Below, one piece after another: positions 32,313 to 40,836 of a stretch of DNA of 64,000 bases. The stretch is taken from the IMG/VR virus record IMGVR_UViG_3300036770_006434, positions 1-64,000 of that record, one strand, 5' to 3'. The notes beneath the pieces are model-generated. The model had not been told where the DNA came from. It searched no databases and saw nothing but the letters and a program-made list of their open reading frames with translations. Both the position numbers and the translations under genes were made by a program. This DNA comes from a virus. Positions within the stretch are counted from its first letter, which is position 1. The number at the start of each line of letters is the position of its first letter.

Positions 32313-32647
32313 GTCTGTTTTGTCTCTTTCCATAACCCAAGGACCCTTAGAAAGGCTTCTGCACGCTGGGCGGCGGTTGCCGCGATGGTGTAGCCGCAGG
32401 TTTGGGTGTTTCCACACGCGCAAACTATCTCATTGAGGCGAACACAGTAGGGACCCCATTGAGCCTCTGTCAGCATCTTTTCCGCCTCGTGTATCTGATT
32501 GAGGTCCGACAGATAGTCGGGCAGCCATTCCGTTTGCCATTCCGCGTTGCCGGGGCGGACCCAGCAGGCGAATGCCTCCTTGAAAGCGGCGTTGCATTTC
32601 CAGCCGTGTGCTTCGCCTATGGCGATACGTTGTTTTTCAGGTGTCAT
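32309..32647 (-). CDS. Hypothetical protein, 112 aa
   Basis: LPDYLSDLNQIHEAEKMLTEAQWGPYCVRL and LLGLWK-type ending (AEAFLRVLGLWKE) match a widespread phage protein family with no assigned function. Confidence 0.75.
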   Translation of the reverse strand: MTPEKQRIAIGEAHGWKCNAAFKEAFACWVRPGNAEWQTEWLPDYLSDLNQIHEAEKMLTEAQWGPYCVRLNEIVCACGNTQTCGYTIAATAAQRAEAFLRVLGLWKETKQT

Positions 32648-32707
32648 AAAACGATGGTTTGGTTACATTTATTGGCCGGCGACCTTGGCGGTAGCCGTTT
32701 TTAAGGA

Positions 32708-32911
32708 TCAAAACTGATGTCCATTCCTACGAATGCGAACTATGCCGCCGTCTTTCACTGTAAAAAGCCCGAAATCGTTGTCCAATTTGGAGATACGGGC
32801 TTTTTTCATCGCTTTTTCTATGGTATCGGCGTATCCAATGTAAAGACCGAAAAGCCCCTGCTTTTGCGCCATGTATTTTGCCGGTTTCATAAAACGATAG
32901 GTGTCAATCAC
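32708..32911 (-). CDS. Hypothetical protein, 67 aa
   Basis: ATG 32911 overlaps the upstream stop. Small basic protein with GLYIGYADTIEKAMKKAR. Confidence 0.6.
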   Translation of the reverse strand: MIDTYRFMKPAKYMAQKQGLFGLYIGYADTIEKAMKKARISKLDNDFGLFTVKDGGIVRIRRNGHQF

Positions 32912-33183
32912 CCCTCCCGGTTGTCATCCTCATCCGGGCGCAACAGTTCCGTCTGCGTCACAGTGAACAGGATATTCTCGTATGCGTCAAAACGGCCCTT
33001 ATTCTCCACACGCCACTCAGGGTCACGGTCCAATCTGTTCATCAACCGTTCGTTAAGGTCCCGGAAGTGCCGCAGATACTGGATCAGTTTGCCGGTATCA
33101 ATGGGGATGGACCGCTGGTAGTCGGTGACGACTTGATCGGTCCAAACACTGGGGTCGGTATAATCGTGGAGGGGATTTTTCAT
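32908..33183 (-). CDS. Hypothetical helical protein, 91 aa
   Basis: Helical (GKLIQYLRHFRDLNERLMNRL). Unknown. Promoter upstream. Confidence 0.6.
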   Translation of the reverse strand: MKNPLHDYTDPSVWTDQVVTDYQRSIPIDTGKLIQYLRHFRDLNERLMNRLDRDPEWRVENKGRFDAYENILFTVTQTELLRPDEDDNREG

Positions 33184-33194
33184 GATGGTAGCTA

Positions 33195-33223
33195 CCCTAA
33201 CACAATACCTCCCGGGGTGTCAA
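33195..33223 (-). promoter_or_regulatory. Promoter for the gene starting at 33183
   Basis: TTGACA (33218-33223), 17-bp spacer, TTAGGG (33195-33200), 11 bp to the ATG. The -10 is weak. Confidence 0.5.
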
Positions 33224-33552
33224 GCCCCATTCGGGGCTACCTGTCTGCGGCGCACATTGGAAAACGGCTTAACCCCAAGATGGTCACACAGAAGCAGATG
33301 CCCACTGACCTTACGGTCTATGCGCTCGGCAAGCTGTTGACGCGAAGAGCCTTGAACACAAAGGTCGAACTCAACGCAGTGGGCAACGAGGATAGTTTGG
33401 TTGCCGGCCTTCGCGGCTTCGGCGGCATGTTGCTCTGTTTCCCCATGAGTGACAACGTGTTGCGCGCCGTCATAGTCAATGGCGAAGATGACGAGATGGG
33501 TGACGCCGAGGTCTTCGCGGATTGCCTTGGCTTTAGAGATGGGAATGGACAT
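33220..33552 (-). CDS. Hypothetical protein, 110 aa
   Basis: Contains HLVIFAIDYDGAQHVVTHGETEQHAAEAAKAGN, a pattern I recall from phage proteins of unknown function. Confidence 0.65.
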   Translation of the reverse strand: MSIPISKAKAIREDLGVTHLVIFAIDYDGAQHVVTHGETEQHAAEAAKAGNQTILVAHCVEFDLCVQGSSRQQLAERIDRKVSGHLLLCDHLGVKPFSNVRRRQVAPNGA

Positions 33553-33567
33553 AGATGGTGCGAGAGG

Positions 33568-33828
33568 TTAATGCCCGGCGGTGCGTGAAGCGCCACACCG
33601 AAGGAAAGCCTCTGTTGATACGGCTATTGGATCGCTAGCTCCCCCGGGACCGGTCCCGCCTTCAAGAATCCGCAATGCGATATCTTTCGCGTGCGGCGAG
33701 AATTTACCCTCATACTCCTCAAACACTTCGCGGGCTTCAGGGTGGTCAGGCTCCTGAGCTAAGAGGATCAACACTTGGACTTCCCAGCGCTTGAGCTGAA
33801 GTGGGCTTTGAGAAATGAGGGCGGACAT
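33568..33828 (-). CDS. Hypothetical helical protein, 86 aa
   Basis: Helical. No motif. Confidence 0.6.
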   Translation of the reverse strand: MSALISQSPLQLKRWEVQVLILLAQEPDHPEAREVFEEYEGKFSPHAKDIALRILEGGTGPGGASDPIAVSTEAFLRCGASRTAGH

Positions 33829-33831
33829 GGA

Positions 33832-34122
33832 TCAGTCGGACTTTTCTTTGCGGGCCATTCTCTCCTCCATAACAGAACGGTCGTAGGCGCCACACAGGTA
33901 GACGGAGCCAAAGATCAGAAACATAATCCCCGCACCGCCAAGTGCTGTGGCCCACCCCTTTTGGGCTCCAACCGCCGCGCCCAATAGGGTGCAACAGAAA
34001 AGCGGTATCATGCCGGGGTGTTCTCCGCAGTGTGGAAGCGTCCCACAGCCGCGCACAATGTGCTTGAAGAGGCCGATTTTCTGCGGAGCAGGAGCTTTTG
34101 AAGGAGTAGATTCAGTGGACAT
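33832..34122 (-). CDS. Two-TM protein, 96 aa
   Basis: Start at ATG 34122. Ser/Pro-rich N-terminus, then hydrophobic helices (IPLFCCTLLGAAVGAQ and GGAGIMFLIFGSVYLCGAY) and a charged tail. Confidence 0.6.
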   Translation of the reverse strand: MSTESTPSKAPAPQKIGLFKHIVRGCGTLPHCGEHPGMIPLFCCTLLGAAVGAQKGWATALGGAGIMFLIFGSVYLCGAYDRSVMEERMARKEKSD

Positions 34123-34199
34123 AAGCGAAAAGGTGCCGTTACCAGAGAGACATCCTCTCATATCGCGCGCCGGATGTCAAGCGCCTAGTTTGGCAAACG

Positions 34200-34682
34200 T
34201 CACCGATGCGAATAGTGAAAAGACGCAAACCTCGTTTCTCCATCGTGTTTACGGAAAATAATCAATGCTAGAGGTTGAGGCAACCCATGTTTCGCATCCC
34301 CAAAGCGAGGTCTTCCACAAACGAAACGAACCTCGGCCGCTTTCATGCAGTATTGATGCCACCAACGCGTATTTGTTCTGGCGGGAATAAATACGACTAC
34401 AGTCAAATCCTCTCTGGTCTGAGTCTCTTGCCACGCCCGTTTGATCCAGTCCACCATTTTAGACGTTTTATCACCAAATGGAGGGTTCAGCCAACACGCA
34501 CCGTTCCAAGGCTGAATCAGTCCGTTATCCTCTTTTGTGTAAAACTGCTGGCACAACGCGTTATCTTGACTGGCCGCAAGATCGGTAGTAAACGAAAACT
34601 CGGCGTTTAGCTCGTCAAAGAAGTGCTTTGGAGTAGTCCAGTCCTGTTTTGTAGACTCAAATTTCTTTTGGAATGATGACAT
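34200..34682 (-). CDS. Dam-like phage N6-adenine methyltransferase
   Basis: 160 aa. TTPKHFFDELNAEF start, a TTDLAAS segment and the catalytic motif NPPFG (residues 66-70) are the signature of the phage Dam family (PF05869). It should methylate adenine N6 in DNA, probably as protection against restriction. Confidence 0.87.
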   Translation of the reverse strand: MSSFQKKFESTKQDWTTPKHFFDELNAEFSFTTDLAASQDNALCQQFYTKEDNGLIQPWNGACWLNPPFGDKTSKMVDWIKRAWQETQTREDLTVVVFIPARTNTRWWHQYCMKAAEVRFVCGRPRFGDAKHGLPQPLALIIFRKHDGETRFASFHYSHR

Positions 34683-34703
34683 AAAATATTTAACGAAAAA
34701 GGG

Positions 34704-34904
34704 TCAGCGCAAATCCCCCAGATACCAAGGTTCGGTGCGGCAAAACCCCAGTGGAGGCAACGGTAGGTAGCCCGACTGGTAGGCTTCCTCAAGCATCAAG
34801 GTAACCATCGGAGCGATGGCGTGCTCCTGAAATTCGCGCCTGATATCGGCAAGCGCCAAGTCAAACGCCCTATGCTCGCTCTCTGCCGCGACAATTGTGC
34901 TCAT
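34704..34904 (-). CDS. Hypothetical protein, 66 aa
   Basis: Start at ATG 34904 (ATGA overlap). STIVAAESEHRAFDLALADIR resembles part of the 31065-31427 protein. Confidence 0.6.
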   Translation of the reverse strand: MSTIVAAESEHRAFDLALADIRREFQEHAIAPMVTLMLEEAYQSGYLPLPPLGFCRTEPWYLGDLR

Positions 34905-35167
34905 GTCTCCTCCCTGCATAAAGGCGGGTATCCCTCCGGCCAATCATCAAACGGGTCGGCCTCAGGGGCGTAACGACCGGCCTCGTTTACCATATCTCCA
35001 ATGTGCCGAAGCGCGCTATCATAAAGTGCGCCAAAAGCGATTTCTCCGCGCCGGTATTCGTCAAGCCTGAGAGGATCGCCAAAGTAGCCTTGAAACCGCT
35101 TTATCCACGCCTCGCGCGCGGCGTCGCGTCGAAGCATCCAACGCTCGGGACTTGAAGGGGTTTTCAT
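34901..35167 (-). CDS. Hypothetical protein, 88 aa
   Basis: Basic helical N-terminus, acidic C-terminus. Unknown. Confidence 0.6.
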   Translation of the reverse strand: MKTPSSPERWMLRRDAAREAWIKRFQGYFGDPLRLDEYRRGEIAFGALYDSALRHIGDMVNEAGRYAPEADPFDDWPEGYPPLCREET

Positions 35168-35181
35168 GGTAAAGGAGCAGT

Positions 35182-35460
35182 CTACACCGAGGTTGAGTCA
35201 CCCAGCGCGTCCTTCACCAAGGGGTGACACTCATCGCGCAGCTCCAAGGGAAGGTCCTCAATGGAATAGCCCAGTTCCCCGAAGACGCCGCGCAGAGCAG
35301 GCACAGACAGGACGGCTCCACCGCTACCGTCAAAGGGCCATGCACCCAAAAGACGGAGGTCGCCATCAAACAGGGCTTGGGTCCGGGTGAGGGATGAGGA
35401 GTAAAGGTATAGAATGGATTCCGAAGACTTGATTTTTGGTCGGATAGGCATAGACTTCAA
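35182..35460 (-). CDS. Hypothetical protein, 92 aa
   Basis: ATG could be 35460 or 35451. Mixed protein with VLSVPALRGVFGELGYSIED. Unknown. Confidence 0.6.
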   Translation of the reverse strand: MKSMPIRPKIKSSESILYLYSSSLTRTQALFDGDLRLLGAWPFDGSGGAVLSVPALRGVFGELGYSIEDLPLELRDECHPLVKDALGDSTSV

Positions 35461-35487
35461 TGAGTTGGGTGTTTTTGAAAGAAGGGA

Positions 35488-35706
35488 TCAGCGCGATCCA
35501 GATGATCCAATGATTTTCGTGATATTCAGCCCCCAGTGAATCAGAACAAGGGCGGCGGCGATTTGCCAGTTCACGGAAATGATCCAAAACAAACCGACGA
35601 GACACAGGAATACCGCGAAGACCCGAAGGAGGAATGTGGCCTTGAGAGAAGCCTCTAGCGCGGAAATGACGTTGACGGGTTGACTATCGTTTTCGATGGG
35701 ATTCAT
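35488..35706 (-). CDS. Membrane protein, 72 aa
   Basis: Two adjacent hydrophobic helices (LLRVFAVFLCLVGLFWII and IAAALVLIHWGLNI). ATG near the preceding stop. Confidence 0.6.
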   Translation of the reverse strand: MNPIENDSQPVNVISALEASLKATFLLRVFAVFLCLVGLFWIISVNWQIAAALVLIHWGLNITKIIGSSGSR

Positions 35707-35873
35707 TGGGCGAAATGGGTGACTGACTTTTGCTTGGGTTCAGACTCAATGGCGGCCAGCCGCGCTTCCAGTCCTGCGATTTTACGTTCAATCTCCCCGA
35801 TTCGGGCGACTTCCCGGGCGGTTTTGGCGGCGGATGGGCGGATGAGACGGGATTTGGTCTTTGATTTAGTCAT
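35703..35873 (-). CDS. Coiled-coil miniprotein, 56 aa
   Basis: Start at ATG 35873. Basic head (MTKSKTKSRLIR) and heptad helix (IGEIERKIAGLEARLAAIE). Stop overlaps the next ATG. Confidence 0.6.
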   Translation of the reverse strand: MTKSKTKSRLIRPSAAKTAREVARIGEIERKIAGLEARLAAIESEPKQKSVTHFAQ

Positions 35874-35904
35874 GGAATGGATGGTTAAACGGATTGGAGA
35901 TGGA

Positions 35905-36105
35905 TCAATCCCCATAGTATGGAACCTTTACCCCTCCAGTGCCCATGTCGTCTTCCAGCGCCTCTTCTGGCGTCAGTCCGGCGTCAAAGTAGGCACCCCA
36001 GAAACCGGCGTATTTAGCGGGGCCGATGTCCCATTTTTTGCCGGCGGCAAGGGAGACAAGTTCGGTATACCATTGACCGAAGTCTTCAGGAGATGGTTTT
36101 TTCAT
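35905..36105 (-). CDS. Hypothetical protein, 66 aa
   Basis: Aromatic small protein (PAKYAGFWGAYFDAGLTPEEALEDD). Its promoter lies inside the 3' end of the upstream gene. Confidence 0.6.
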   Translation of the reverse strand: MKKPSPEDFGQWYTELVSLAAGKKWDIGPAKYAGFWGAYFDAGLTPEEALEDDMGTGGVKVPYYGD

Positions 36106-36428
36106 TACGGGGCAGATTCTACGCTGTCTTGCGGGGTTTTGTCAAGGGCATATTCCAGCCGATACTCGGAATTGGCGGTTTCAAAGTGGACGACACCCCT
36201 TTCGGACCAGTGGGCAGTCGCCGTTACCGGGGAGGTTTGGAAGACTCCGTTCACCTTGACTCCATTGCGCTCGGACCGCGCGATGATCAGGGGGTGTCCA
36301 GCTTCCGGGAGCCCGTTCAAGGTAACGCCCTTGATCGTATATCCTTGAAAGATAGCGTGTTCGGGGATCGTCCCCTTGTCGGCGACCTTGGTGAGAGTGA
36401 TGGCGTAATCAGCGCGTGATTGGTTCAT
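36105..36428 (-). CDS. Hypothetical protein, 107 aa
   Basis: Beta-rich. No motif recognised. Confidence 0.6.
   Translation of the reverse strand: MNQSRADYAITLTKVADKGTIPEHAIFQGYTIKGVTLNGLPEAGHPLIIARSERNGVKVNGVFQTSPVTATAHWSERGVVHFETANSEYRLEYALDKTPQDSVESAP
36116..36145 (-). promoter_or_regulatory. Internal promoter for the gene starting at 36105
   Basis: TTGACA (36140-36145), 18-bp spacer, TAGAAT (36116-36121), 10 bp to the ATG; lies within the end of the preceding gene. Confidence 0.7.
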
Positions 36429-36703
36429 ACGGTATTATCTGGTGTTTGCGAGCGCGTATCAAACTGCCGCGCGATATGGTTGGCGCGATCACGGTAAAAT
36501 CCCCACGGCAGCATTGCCAGTGCCGTCTCGCGCTCGTTGAGCATCCGCACTTGATGCGTTGCCGCGAGGTAAAACGTATTGGCGACCATCTGTCGGACGC
36601 TTCCGCGATCAGCAGTCTCCACTTCCTTGAGAAGCAGCTTTTCTTGTGAGCGCCAAAATTCGGCGTAAATCGGATGCAAAGTAAGAGTTGAATTTGTTGG
36701 CAT
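36425..36703 (-). CDS. Hypothetical protein, 92 aa
   Basis: Start at ATG 36703. Helical (FWRSQEKLLLKEVETADRGS). Unknown. Confidence 0.6.
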   Translation of the reverse strand: MPTNSTLTLHPIYAEFWRSQEKLLLKEVETADRGSVRQMVANTFYLAATHQVRMLNERETALAMLPWGFYRDRANHIARQFDTRSQTPDNTV

Positions 36704-36705
36704 TG

Positions 36706-36933
36706 TCAATGTTGTTTGTCTGGCTGGCCAAGCACGGGAATCTCATAGGTATCGCCTTCGGTGGAGACCACGTATTCGGCGAGCCTAATCATGTGGTCCG
36801 GTCCGGTATCGCGCTTTACCATGGCCACGTCTCCGTTGGGTAATGTGTAATCGTAGTCCAGTCCCATGACGCTCTTGGCGCGCTCGTAGGCTTGGGCTTG
36901 TGCGGGAGTGCGGAAGGGGAAGTGGTCTAGCAT
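36706..36933 (-). CDS. Hypothetical protein, 75 aa
   Basis: Start at ATG 36933. Contains RTPAQAQAYERAKSVMGLDYDYTLPNGDVAMVKR. Unknown. Confidence 0.6.
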   Translation of the reverse strand: MLDHFPFRTPAQAQAYERAKSVMGLDYDYTLPNGDVAMVKRDTGPDHMIRLAEYVVSTEGDTYEIPVLGQPDKQH

Positions 36934-36937
36934 ATGT

Positions 36938-37489
36938 TTACACTTCTCCAGCCGCCTTAATCCGCGCGATGAGCTGCGTCGTAGAGAAGCCCGGCAGAAA
37001 CGGCAGAAACTCGATGCGCGCGCCCACGTCCTCCAGCGCCGCACGCTCGCCGGGATCGAGTTTCCCGACCGTGTAGTCACCGGCCTTGCAATACACGTCG
37101 GGGCTCAGCGCACGGACCTCCGCGTCGAGCCGCGGCGTGCGGAAAATCACCACGCCCGTCACGAACCACAGCGCGGCGAGCGCGTAGGCGCGCTGCTCTT
37201 CCGTCTGCACGGGACGCGCCGGGCCTTTGAGCGCGCGCACGCTGGCGTCGGCATTCAGCGCGATGAAGAGCGCGTCGCCGAGGCGCCGCGCTTCTTTCAG
37301 ATAATACAGATGCCCCGTGTGCAGCAGATCGAAGACGCCGTTGGTCAGCACCAACTTCTTGCCCTGCGCGCGGAGTTTGTCGCGCACGGTCACGGCGTCC
37401 TCCAGCGTCAACAGTTTGGGATTTTTGAGTTTCACGCTCCCGCCGGCAGGATGGTAGTGAGAACCGCAGAACAGGGAGTATCGCTTCAT
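36938..37489 (-). CDS. Heptose-1-phosphate adenylyltransferase-like (HldE C-domain)
   Basis: 183 aa, cytidylyltransferase-fold. LVLTNGVFDLLHTGHLYYL carries the HxGH motif, followed by LNADASVRALKGPARPV, LSPDVYCKAGDY and FLPFLPGFSTTQLI. All match the HldE/RfaE2 adenylyltransferase domain that makes ADP-heptose for LPS or related glycans. The gene is strikingly richer in GC than its neighbours, suggesting recent acquisition from a bacterium. The partner kinase domain is absent. It could alter host glycan or ADP-heptose signalling (inference). Confidence 0.83.
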   Translation of the reverse strand: MKRYSLFCGSHYHPAGGSVKLKNPKLLTLEDAVTVRDKLRAQGKKLVLTNGVFDLLHTGHLYYLKEARRLGDALFIALNADASVRALKGPARPVQTEEQRAYALAALWFVTGVVIFRTPRLDAEVRALSPDVYCKAGDYTVGKLDPGERAALEDVGARIEFLPFLPGFSTTQLIARIKAAGEV

Positions 37490-37740
37490 GACACAGCTTC
37501 CCGGTCTTCCCCGCCTCCGGCAGCGGTAATCAGTTCCTCAATATCCGAGATACATTGCTCCAGTCCGTCGGCCCCGAAGTCAATGGCCGCCGCAAGGACG
37601 CCCTGACCGTGGATCAGAGCGGATTCATGTTTGTCTCGGTTCATCTCCGCGATAGCGCGCCAAAGGGCGAGGCGTTCCTCTAAATCGGCGGACGAGATGA
37701 GGACGGGCGGATGATAGGCGGCTGGGTGGGTGGATTCCAT
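37486..37740 (-). CDS. Hypothetical helical protein, 84 aa
   Basis: Helical. Ends acidic. Stop overlaps the next ATG. Confidence 0.6.
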   Translation of the reverse strand: MESTHPAAYHPPVLISSADLEERLALWRAIAEMNRDKHESALIHGQGVLAAAIDFGADGLEQCISDIEELITAAGGGEDREAVS

Positions 37741-37769
37741 GGAAAGGCAAGGATAATGATTGGGCGGGG

Positions 37770-38360
37770 TCAGAGAGTGTATAACGTGCTGTCCGTCAGA
37801 TTGTAGTGAAAGGCTTTGAGATCAGGCCGGGTCTTGCGGCGGCGCAGGAAGGTTGCCATCGTGTCTGAGCTACCGCCCCGTTTCAGCGCAGGTGAATTTG
37901 GTTCCCCGAACGTGAATGCCAACAGAATGTCCGCACTGGCCGCTACCTTGGCGTTGCGGGCGAACATGGAAGAGTAACTTTCGATTGGGCCGTCCTCTAT
38001 GGTAACCTCGGCTCCACGATTCAATGCTTCCACAATGTCGTCAAGAGAGTCGCGCCCTGTCTTTTCCTTAAAAAGAAAATGATAGTGATTGCAAACGCGC
38101 CCCGCTCTATGGGTCTCGTGATAGAAGCCACCTGTAAATGGCGCTGGGAGGTGCAATAACAGGCCCTTCACCTGACCGCGCAGAAACAGGTGGACAGCAA
38201 GGTGATCGGCGTAGGCTGACCCGCCCGACACCAGTTTGGTAGCCCCCAAGGTGATAGCGGCTGTCTGGGCAACTGCTCCCATGCGCGCCAAAACGATGGG
38301 AGTCAGCTTGGCTGCGTCCTCATTCCGGCCGGCTGTTCCGATGATGCCTAGACAGGTCAT
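37770..38360 (-). CDS. SLOG/DprA-like nucleotide-binding protein
   Basis: 196 aa. CLGIIGTAGR at the start and KLVSGGSAYADHLAVHLFL fit the Rossmann-like SLOG fold (G-ATAG-R loop, then GGSxxxDxxA). No effector domain is attached. SLOG proteins bind or cleave nucleotides, some act in defence signalling. Specific role unknown. Confidence 0.6.
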   Translation of the reverse strand: MTCLGIIGTAGRNEDAAKLTPIVLARMGAVAQTAAITLGATKLVSGGSAYADHLAVHLFLRGQVKGLLLHLPAPFTGGFYHETHRAGRVCNHYHFLFKEKTGRDSLDDIVEALNRGAEVTIEDGPIESYSSMFARNAKVAASADILLAFTFGEPNSPALKRGGSSDTMATFLRRRKTRPDLKAFHYNLTDSTLYTL

Positions 38361-38596
38361 AGCACGGATTGATCGGTGTCCTTAAACCACGCGCCAACGT
38401 ATTTGCGCAACGTCCTCAGATTGCACTCCTGCGGCGTGTGCCCCGCAGTCAAGGCGATTAGTGAGCGACCGCGCTTGATGACACGTGCCTTCACGGCTAC
38501 CGGCGGGATTCCGTAAATGAACCTTACAGTGTCCCCGGCGCTGGTCGGGCGAAAGTCGTCGTCCAGAAGGACGAGGCGTGAACGTTTGGTGGCCAT
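38357..38596 (-). CDS. Hypothetical protein, 79 aa
   Basis: Beta-rich, basic (PPVAVKARVIKRGRSLIALT). Unknown. ATGA overlap. Confidence 0.6.
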   Translation of the reverse strand: MATKRSRLVLLDDDFRPTSAGDTVRFIYGIPPVAVKARVIKRGRSLIALTAGHTPQECNLRTLRKYVGAWFKDTDQSVL

Positions 38597-38604
38597 GGTA
38601 GGGT

Positions 38605-38910
38605 CTATTCCCCAGACTTTAGCCCAACTAGGGCGCTGAAGTCAAGCACATCCGAACAGAGAGCGCGCATTTCTTCGGTGCTGAGCCAGCCGTCAAGGCC
38701 GTCTCCGTGGTTTATGTCCTTGAGCGTCTTTGACTTGGAGTAATCTGCCCAGAACTCCTCCTCCGAATGGCCGATCTCTACGGTGAGCCCACCCCAACGG
38801 TAGCGTATATACACATAGCCGCCACCTTCCAACCCACCCTCCCACTGGCTAGGACAGGCGGTGCAGGTTTGCTCTAGGGTGATGACGCGGGGCAGTGGAA
38901 TGGCACTCAT
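38605..38910 (-). CDS. Conserved phage protein with CPSQWEG motif, 101 aa
   Basis: Start at ATG 38910. TACPSQWEGGLEGGGYVYIRYRWG is a recognisable motif of small phage proteins of unknown function. Confidence 0.75.
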   Translation of the reverse strand: MSAIPLPRVITLEQTCTACPSQWEGGLEGGGYVYIRYRWGGLTVEIGHSEEEFWADYSKSKTLKDINHGDGLDGWLSTEEMRALCSDVLDFSALVGLKSGE

Positions 38911-38917
38911 GATCAGT

Positions 38918-39394
38918 TTACTCCTGAAACATCTCTCTGACAGTGTTTTGCATGATCTGCGCCAGCTGCGGAGACAGCGAGTAGCGCGCAGTGTTCTTCT
39001 CAATGGATGTGCGAATATTCCCGTTCTTATTGCGCTCGGTCGCGGCTTTCCAGTCGCACAGCATCTCAACCATATCGCACAACGTCATGTCCTCGACGCC
39101 GCGAGCCCAGTGCTCTGGGTGGTGTCTATTCTTGGCGTAGTGGTGCTCAATGGCTGGCTTAACCTTTTCAAGCAAAGCCTTATACTCCGGGGAGTCATAT
39201 TCTACCTTGGCCAATTCGGGCGTCCACTCGCCAAAGACCTCGGCCTCGGGCGACACCAGTTTAGACTGGTCATGTTCCCGCGCCCGCCGGTCCAGCTCCT
39301 CGATCATGAGGTAGAGGAAGTGGCGGACGCGCTGGATGTGCTTGATGGTTTCCATCTTGCCGAGAACGGTCTTGTCTGTGTCGTGGGTGCTCAT
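38918..39394 (-). CDS. DUF5662 family protein
   Basis: 158 aa from ATG 39394 (an ATG 12 bp upstream is possible). METIKHIQRVRHFLYLMI, then EHDQSKLVSPE and HHYAKNRHHPEH and DMVEMLCDWKAAT are the DUF5662 signature. His/Asp placement hints at an HD-like metal site, but the function is unknown. Confidence 0.85.
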   Translation of the reverse strand: MSTHDTDKTVLGKMETIKHIQRVRHFLYLMIEELDRRAREHDQSKLVSPEAEVFGEWTPELAKVEYDSPEYKALLEKVKPAIEHHYAKNRHHPEHWARGVEDMTLCDMVEMLCDWKAATERNKNGNIRTSIEKNTARYSLSPQLAQIMQNTVREMFQE

Positions 39395-39414
39395 ATAGAT
39401 ATGCAACCCAACGT

Positions 39415-40059
39415 TCAGAGCGGCACCGGGGTGAACTCATGGAACACCACTCGGACGACGCCGCCCTCATTGCCGGCCGCCGGGCGCTGGACGTTACAGA
39501 TTGGCAGGGTATTGACCTGATCCGGCTGCTGCCCCACGCAATCGGGCGGGTTATCGGATGAAACACAATTGTCACAACCGTAGGGATAGACTCCCACCAA
39601 CCCGGTGTTCTGGAATCGGGTAGCGTTCGCGATAACCTGAACCGGGATAGCCCCGCCATTCGAGGTCCAGTCTTCGGCGCTCAACTCGAAACCGAGAAAC
39701 GCGTTGGCCCCGCACACACAGGAAATGTCCACCGTCTCTTGGCCGCCGGGTTGGAACCCATTATTGATGATAAACTCGGCGAGGCACACGCCCTCGGGCC
39801 ACTCCGGGCATGGGCAATTCAGCGGCGGGGTCCCGAAGGAGAAGTTCCCATTGAGACCGAGACCCTCCGGCGCGATCATCCGCGTAGTCGTGCGCGCGGG
39901 CACGACGAAAGTGCCCATCAGCGGGAACAGGGGGTTGATAACGAGGCCGTCACTCAGGGTGAGCAGCCCCACGTCTTGGACGCATCCCGGGGTGGCCCCA
40001 AGGGTAATGTAGGTCAGGACGGAGTGATACGAGCGGTTGCTGATTTCTAGGTGGGTCAT
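39415..40059 (-). CDS. Cys-rich secreted-type protein, possibly thaumatin-like
   Basis: 214 aa from ATG 40059. Ten or more cysteines with disulphide-type spacing, Gly/Asn-rich beta segments (APEGLGLNGNFSFGT, CLAEFIINNGF, GFELSAEDW, GVYPYGCDNC). The order is loosely like the thaumatin/PR5 fold. No signal peptide is seen. It may instead be a virion decoration protein. Weak evidence. Confidence 0.4.
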   Translation of the reverse strand: MTHLEISNRSYHSVLTYITLGATPGCVQDVGLLTLSDGLVINPLFPLMGTFVVPARTTTRMIAPEGLGLNGNFSFGTPPLNCPCPEWPEGVCLAEFIINNGFQPGGQETVDISCVCGANAFLGFELSAEDWTSNGGAIPVQVIANATRFQNTGLVGVYPYGCDNCVSSDNPPDCVGQQPDQVNTLPICNVQRPAAGNEGGVVRVVFHEFTPVPL

Positions 40060-40087
40060 AAAATAGATTGGGTAAACGAAAGCGTCC

Positions 40088-40801
40088 TTACTGCTCTCCC
40101 TCAGGAACCTTGAGGAGCACCGCAATACTGCGGTCCTCATGATAGCTCACGACATCGGCGTTGGCCTTCTCGAATGCCTCAAGCGCGGCGCGCAGTTGGG
40201 GAATACCATTCAGGTCGAACAGGTCCATGTCCTCCCACCCCCAAGCGTCCAGACAGTGCTCTACGACGCTCTCTGCGTCCAGCCCCTGAATGACCCGCTG
40301 TTTGCGCGTGGCCCAACAGTAGGTGGGATAATCCTCACGAGCAACCCCATCGCACGCCAAGCGGTCGTGCAGGTCCTCTACCGAGGGAAAGTAGTCATCA
40401 CCGTAGCACACCCAGCCGTCCCACTCCTCTTCGGCCACCTTCTGCGCGCGATCAAAGGCTCTGGCCTCGTTTGTGGCGCGCTGGGCGGTAAAGGCGTTGT
40501 CGTTCAGTAGCTTACGTTCGTCCTCAGTAAGGAGCGCGGTCATGATCTGCCCCTTGGCGTAAGCCCACTCTTCCGCGCCAGTCTCGTGGTCCATTTTTGG
40601 ATAGAGGAAACGGCCATAGGGCGAAAGGTCTGCGCAACGGGTGTTCAGAATGACCCGCCCTTCGCTGTCAAACACATTGGTCAGTCGGCGGCTAATTTCG
40701 GCATCAATCTCGGCGAGACGTTCGGCGGACAATAGCCCTGAGTCGCGGACCTGTTGGAGGCTTAGATAAAAACAAGGGATTTTTAGAGTGGTATCGGGCA
40801 T
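40088..40801 (-). CDS. Hypothetical acidic protein, 237 aa
   Basis: Start at ATG 40801. Acidic and helical with Trp-rich stretches (EEEWDGWVCYGDDYFPSVEDL). No enzyme motif. Confidence 0.65.
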   Translation of the reverse strand: MPDTTLKIPCFYLSLQQVRDSGLLSAERLAEIDAEISRRLTNVFDSEGRVILNTRCADLSPYGRFLYPKMDHETGAEEWAYAKGQIMTALLTEDERKLLNDNAFTAQRATNEARAFDRAQKVAEEEWDGWVCYGDDYFPSVEDLHDRLACDGVAREDYPTYCWATRKQRVIQGLDAESVVEHCLDAWGWEDMDLFDLNGIPQLRAALEAFEKANADVVSYHEDRSIAVLLKVPEGEQ

Positions 40802-40836
40802 GGTGCGGGATAGAATGGACCAAAATGGTCGAAAAG

